64,000 bases of DNA from Sphingomonas sp. BAUL-RG-20F-R05-02 (GTDB lineage: Bacteria > Pseudomonadota > Alphaproteobacteria > Sphingomonadales > Sphingomonadaceae). The stretch covers positions 556,752 through 620,751 of the forward strand of contig NZ_JAKNQH010000002.1 in NCBI RefSeq assembly GCF_022662305.1, in the 5' to 3' direction. The notes under the pieces were generated by a model. That model was not told the origin of the DNA. It saw only the letters and a list, made by a program, of their open reading frames with translations, and made no database searches. The translations under genes were made by a program, and so were the position numbers. Below, in pieces: positions 61,305 to 64,000 of this stretch; the first letter of the stretch is position 1; every line of letters begins with the position of its first letter.

Positions 61305-62341
61305 AATACCGGTCCGTTCATAAGGCGCCGCAGAATCCCTTCGCGAATACCACGGTCGGCAACGCCGAGCCGTTCCGCCGGCCAAAGGTCGAGAATGGTT
61401 TCAAGGATCGCGCAACCCGCCACCACCAGATCGGCACGCTCGGTGCCAATACACGGCAGCGTCGCGCGCTCGGCAAGGCTCATCCGTGACAGGTCGCTGC
61501 TGATCTTGCGCATCGACGCGGCGGGTACGATCAACCCGTCGATCGCGGCGCGGTCGTAATGCGAGAGTTGCAGGTGCACGCTCGCCAGCGTCGTCACCGT
61601 GCCGCTGGTGCCAAGCAGGCGCGGCCGCTCGACGCTGCGCGGCAGCCGGCTGGCGAAGCCGGCAAAGCTCTCCGTCACCGCCGCGCGCATGCGCGCATAG
61701 GCGGCGGCGCGGCCATCCTCGCCATCGCCGTGGCCGAGGCTCTCGGTCAGCGACACCACCCCCCACGGTGCGCTGTGCCAATCCAGTACGACCGGGTTCG
61801 GCCCGCGCGTGTCGATCAGCACCAGTTCGGTCGATCCACCACCAATGTCGAAGATCAGCGCCGGCCCCTCGCCCGGCTCGATCAGCGCGTGGCAGCCGAG
61901 CACGGCCAGCCGCGCCTCCTCCTCGGCGGTGATGATGTCGAGGTGGATGCCGGTTTCGTCATAGGCGCGCGCGATGAAGTCCGCGCCGTTCGCTGCGCGC
62001 CGGCACGCCTCGGTCGCCACCGCGCGGGACAGCGCGACGTTGCGGCGCCGCAGCTTGTCGGCGCAGATCTTCAGCGCGGCGACGGTGCGGTCGATCGCGG
62101 CATCGCTCAACCGACCTGACGAGGCGAGACCCTCCCCCAGCCGGACGATTCGCGAAAACGCATCCACCACCGCGAAGCCGCTACCCTGCGGCCGCACGAT
62201 CAACAGCCGGCAATTGTTAGTGCCGAGATCGAGCGCGGCGTAATGGCGCGCCTCGGGCCATCTGCCACGCGCCTCCTTCGGGGCCGGACGGACGGGAGAC
62301 ACATCCCGCCGATGCGGCATTCTGGGCGACTGATCCCCCAT
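61301..62341 (-). CDS. Ppx/GppA family exopolyphosphatase
   Basis: A 346-residue Ppx/GppA phosphatase that removes phosphate from polyphosphate or pppGpp. It has the ASKHA-type ATPase core: YAALDLGTNNCRLLIVRP, EEEARLAVLGCHALI, IFDIGGGSTELVLID, LLGTSGTVTTLASVH and GIREGILRRLM near the end. It lacks the C-terminal HD domain of the long form. ATG 62341. Coupled to rlmE by TTGA. Confidence 0.92.
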   Translation of the reverse strand: MGDQSPRMPHRRDVSPVRPAPKEARGRWPEARHYAALDLGTNNCRLLIVRPQGSGFAVVDAFSRIVRLGEGLASSGRLSDAAIDRTVAALKICADKLRRRNVALSRAVATEACRRAANGADFIARAYDETGIHLDIITAEEEARLAVLGCHALIEPGEGPALIFDIGGGSTELVLIDTRGPNPVVLDWHSAPWGVVSLTESLGHGDGEDGRAAAYARMRAAVTESFAGFASRLPRSVERPRLLGTSGTVTTLASVHLQLSHYDRAAIDGLIVPAASMRKISSDLSRMSLAERATLPCIGTERADLVVAGCAILETILDLWPAERLGVADRGIREGILRRLMNGPVF

Positions 62342-62458
62342 GCCGTCAACTCACTCTCTTAGGTTCTGCCGTCACGCCGGCCGGAATGGCCCACGCTCGG
62401 TGCTTGGACCCAAGCTAGTGCAGGTGCGACGATGCGGCAAGCCGCGACACGCAATCGG

Positions 62459-62486
62459 TTGACAGCAGGAGCGTCGCCACTTAGGG
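62459..62486 (+). promoter_or_regulatory. Promoter of tRNA-Gln
   Basis: TTGACA (62459-62464), 16 bases, then TTAGGG (62481-62486). The -35 is perfect; the -10 is poor. Transcription would start near 62494, 6 bases before the tRNA. Confidence 0.55.
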
Positions 62487-62499
62487 GAAGCGCCCGCGT

Positions 62500-62573
62500 T
62501 GCCCCGTCGTCTAAAGGTAAGACTACGGACTCTGACTCCGTTAATTGAGGTTCGAATCCTCACGGGGCATCCA
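62500..62573 (+). tRNA. tRNA-Gln(CTG)
   Basis: A 74-nt tRNA with acceptor stem TGCCCCG/CGGGGCA, anticodon stem ACGGA/TCCGT and anticodon loop CTCTGAC, giving anticodon CTG; T loop TTCGAATC. The CCA end is encoded. Confidence 0.92.
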
Positions 62574-63045
62574 GCGGTCTATCCTTTGACACCGAAACCG
62601 GACCTCCGTGACAGGAGTACGCCTTGGGCGTGCTTCCCCTTGGCGGCTGGAGATCGCCGCGTTTCTCTGGGATGTGGGGCTGAGATGGCTGGTAAGAGGT
62701 AAAGTCGCTGGGATGAAATGCGCGCTTCGCCCCGAGAGATGCCTACAAGATCATATGCGGCGGATTAGGGAGCTGTGCGCCTAAGACCCATCTGTGGACG
62801 CCCCTTTGGTTGCAAGTGGTTTTTGAAGGTCTGACGCAGTAGTCGGATGCTGCCATCTGTCCGGCCTGTGATGCAGCAGTGAGCTGCTGGCCTGTATGGG
62901 AGTTCGCGGACCGGATCCATTTCACAATCGCGTGTTCTAGCGCACGATGGGTCTATCTGGTTCTTCCGGCCCCGTCTCGCCGACTGTTGTGCCATACTCT
63001 CCTTCGACCGACTGCGCCCTCCGACGCCTCTGGCCCGCCTCGGCT
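62574..63045. other. Gene-poor 472-bp stretch between tRNA-Gln and IS110
   Basis: No credible gene is visible. It contains a CAGCAG-TGAG-CTGCTG hairpin (62874-62889). Its right part is probably the non-coding end of the IS110-type element and the rest the tRNA flank; the element's exact end cannot be fixed from this window. Confidence 0.5.
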
Positions 63046-64000
63046 TTACGCCGCGACTGCGACCGGAGCTCTGTAATCCTCTTCTTTGACCAGCAATGCC
63101 CAGACGGTGCGCGCCATCTTGTTGGCGAGTGCCACCGTGACCAGCATGCGCGGCTTGCGCGCCAGCATACCCTCTAGCCACGAGCCAGCCGGCGCGCCGC
63201 GCTTGCTCGCCTGGAGCACGACCGCGCTGCTGCCGATGATGAGCAGGCGCCTGAGAGTGCGCTCTCCCATCTTCGAGATCGCACCCAGCTTCTGCTTGCC
63301 GCCGGTCGACGCCTGCTTCGGTACTAGTCCCAGCCAGGCAGCGAAGTCGCGCCCCTTCGCGAACGTCTCCGCTGGCGGTGCGATCGCCGCGATTGCCGTT
63401 GCAGTAATCGGGTCGATGCCGGGAATGGTCATCAGCCGGCGCGCAACCTCGTCTTCGCGAGCGCGACGCGTGATCTCCTTGTCCAGCGCGGCGATCCGCT
63501 TGTCGAGGTCAGCCAGCATTTCGACCATCATCGCGAACATCGGTCGCGCCGCTCCGGGTAGAGTTTCTCCGATCTCGCCGTCTTCAAGCAGGTCCGCCAA
63601 CATCGCGAGATGCGTTGCGCCCTTGGGTGCGACCCAGCCATATTCAGCTAAGTGCCCGCGGATTGCATTGCCGAGCTGTGTGCGCTGTTTCACTGCCAGG
63701 TCACGCGTACGGAACACCAGCGCTGCCGCCTGCTGTTCCTCGGTCTTCACAGCGACGAAGCGCATGCTCGGCCGCTGCGCCGCCTCGCATATCGCTTCTG
63801 CATCCACCGCATCATTCTTATGCCGCTTCACGTACGGCTTTACATAGGCCGGCGGGATCAGCCGGACCTCATGACCCATCGCCCGCAACTCGCGGGCCCA
63901 ATGATGCGCCCCGCCACATGCTTCCAGCGCTACGAGGCAGCGCGGGTGTGCCGCAAAGAAGTCGAGTAGTTTGCCGCGCGTGAGCTTTCGGCTGAACACC
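63046..64000 (-). CDS. IS110 family transposase (partial, N-terminus outside window)
   Basis: The C-terminal 317 residues of an IS110-type DEDD transposase; the first residues (about 25-40) lie beyond base 64000. Visible: LVALEACGGAHHWARELRAMGHEVRLIPPAYVKPYVKRHKNDAVDAEAICEA (DEDD domain end), then ARRLMTIPGIDPITATAIAA and KGRDFAAWLGLVPKQASTGGKQKLGAISKMGERTLRRLLIIGSSAV (transposase_20, with its Ser). The frame is open and undamaged. The gene stops at TAA 63046. The first visible Val is not its true start. Confidence 0.92.
   Translation of the reverse strand, partial: VFSRKLTRGKLLDFFAAHPRCLVALEACGGAHHWARELRAMGHEVRLIPPAYVKPYVKRHKNDAVDAEAICEAAQRPSMRFVAVKTEEQQAAALVFRTRDLAVKQRTQLGNAIRGHLAEYGWVAPKGATHLAMLADLLEDGEIGETLPGAARPMFAMMVEMLADLDKRIAALDKEITRRAREDEVARRLMTIPGIDPITATAIAAIAPPAETFAKGRDFAAWLGLVPKQASTGGKQKLGAISKMGERTLRRLLIIGSSAVVLQASKRGAPAGSWLEGMLARKPRMLVTVALANKMARTVWALLVKEEDYRAPVAVAA
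63046..64000 (-). mobile_element. IS110-type insertion sequence (partial)
   Basis: Inferred from the transposase. IS110 elements have no ordinary terminal inverted repeats and move by a bridge RNA made from a non-coding end, which would be in 62574-63045 or beyond 64000. Ends cannot be placed. Confidence 0.6.

Noticed and set aside
62765..63181. 138-codon frame overlapping the transposase end
   Set aside because: No ribosome site or family; composition of random GC-rich DNA.

Overview
This window looks like a core chromosomal segment of a sphingomonad (Sphingomonadaceae, Alphaproteobacteria). The DNA is GC-rich. The evidence for this placement is a COQ9-type ubiquinone protein, an acetoacetyl-CoA reductase, an orphan 440-residue GluRS, ftsE-ftsX-ydcF-plsC in one coupled operon, the etfB-etfA pair beside sucC, and promoter matches to the alphaproteobacterial general-stress sigma factor EcfG. 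The placement rests on gene content and recognised protein families, not on a search.

Layout. 0-8 kb: end of pyruvate kinase, a FUSC transporter, a PfkB-type adenosine kinase, a CysZ/EI24-like membrane protein with a lipoprotein, a glycine-zipper protein, the coupled trio recQ / TIGR01244 phosphatase-like / unknown membrane protein, and a TetR regulator divergent from a DUF4188 gene across a perfect dyad. 8-16 kb: an Atm1-type ABC exporter, a CBS-domain membrane protein and an OmpA lipoprotein diverging from back-to-back EcfG-like promoters, tadA, rpmB, a phytase-like esterase and a second glycine-zipper protein. 16-28 kb: phbB, hemH, an orphan molybdenum hydroxylase large subunit, the coupled operon lgt-midA-GNAT-pgeF, a PLP gamma-lyase-family enzyme, a GH92 mannosidase and a LysR regulator. 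28-34 kb: a complete RND efflux system in the order permease-adaptor-outer-membrane factor. 34-42 kb: PilZ protein, tyrC, a Tat-type amine oxidase, GNAT, GAF protein, ssb, feoB-feoA behind a Fur box, coq9 and an old-yellow-enzyme.

42-50 kb: the riboflavin operon ribD-ribE-ribB-ribH, in which the second half of RibB has lost the GTP cyclohydrolase II metal site, then a TonB-like protein, gltX and prs diverging from a perfect palindrome, and a TSUP permease. 50-57 kb: sucC, etfB, etfA, a PhyH-type dioxygenase, a DUF3072 gene behind a perfect EcfG promoter match, infC with an apparent ATA start, tRNA-Leu(GAG) and a zinc-ribbon protein. 57-62.5 kb: ftsEX operon, rlmE-ppx, tRNA-Gln(CTG). The window ends in a gene-poor stretch and an IS110-family transposase cut by the window edge.

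Working together: most genes are housekeeping and are packed into short operons in which the stop of one gene overlaps the start of the next by four bases (recQ trio, lgt operon, rib operon, ftsEX operon, hemH/Mo-enzyme, rlmE/ppx). Convergent gene pairs are separated by strong GC hairpins that usually lack a U-tract. I found no prophage, CRISPR array, defence island or biosynthetic cluster. The observations most worth following up are regulatory (palindromic gltX/prs region, EcfG promoters, infC start) and enzymatic (degenerate RibB C-terminal half, orphan molybdenum hydroxylase).
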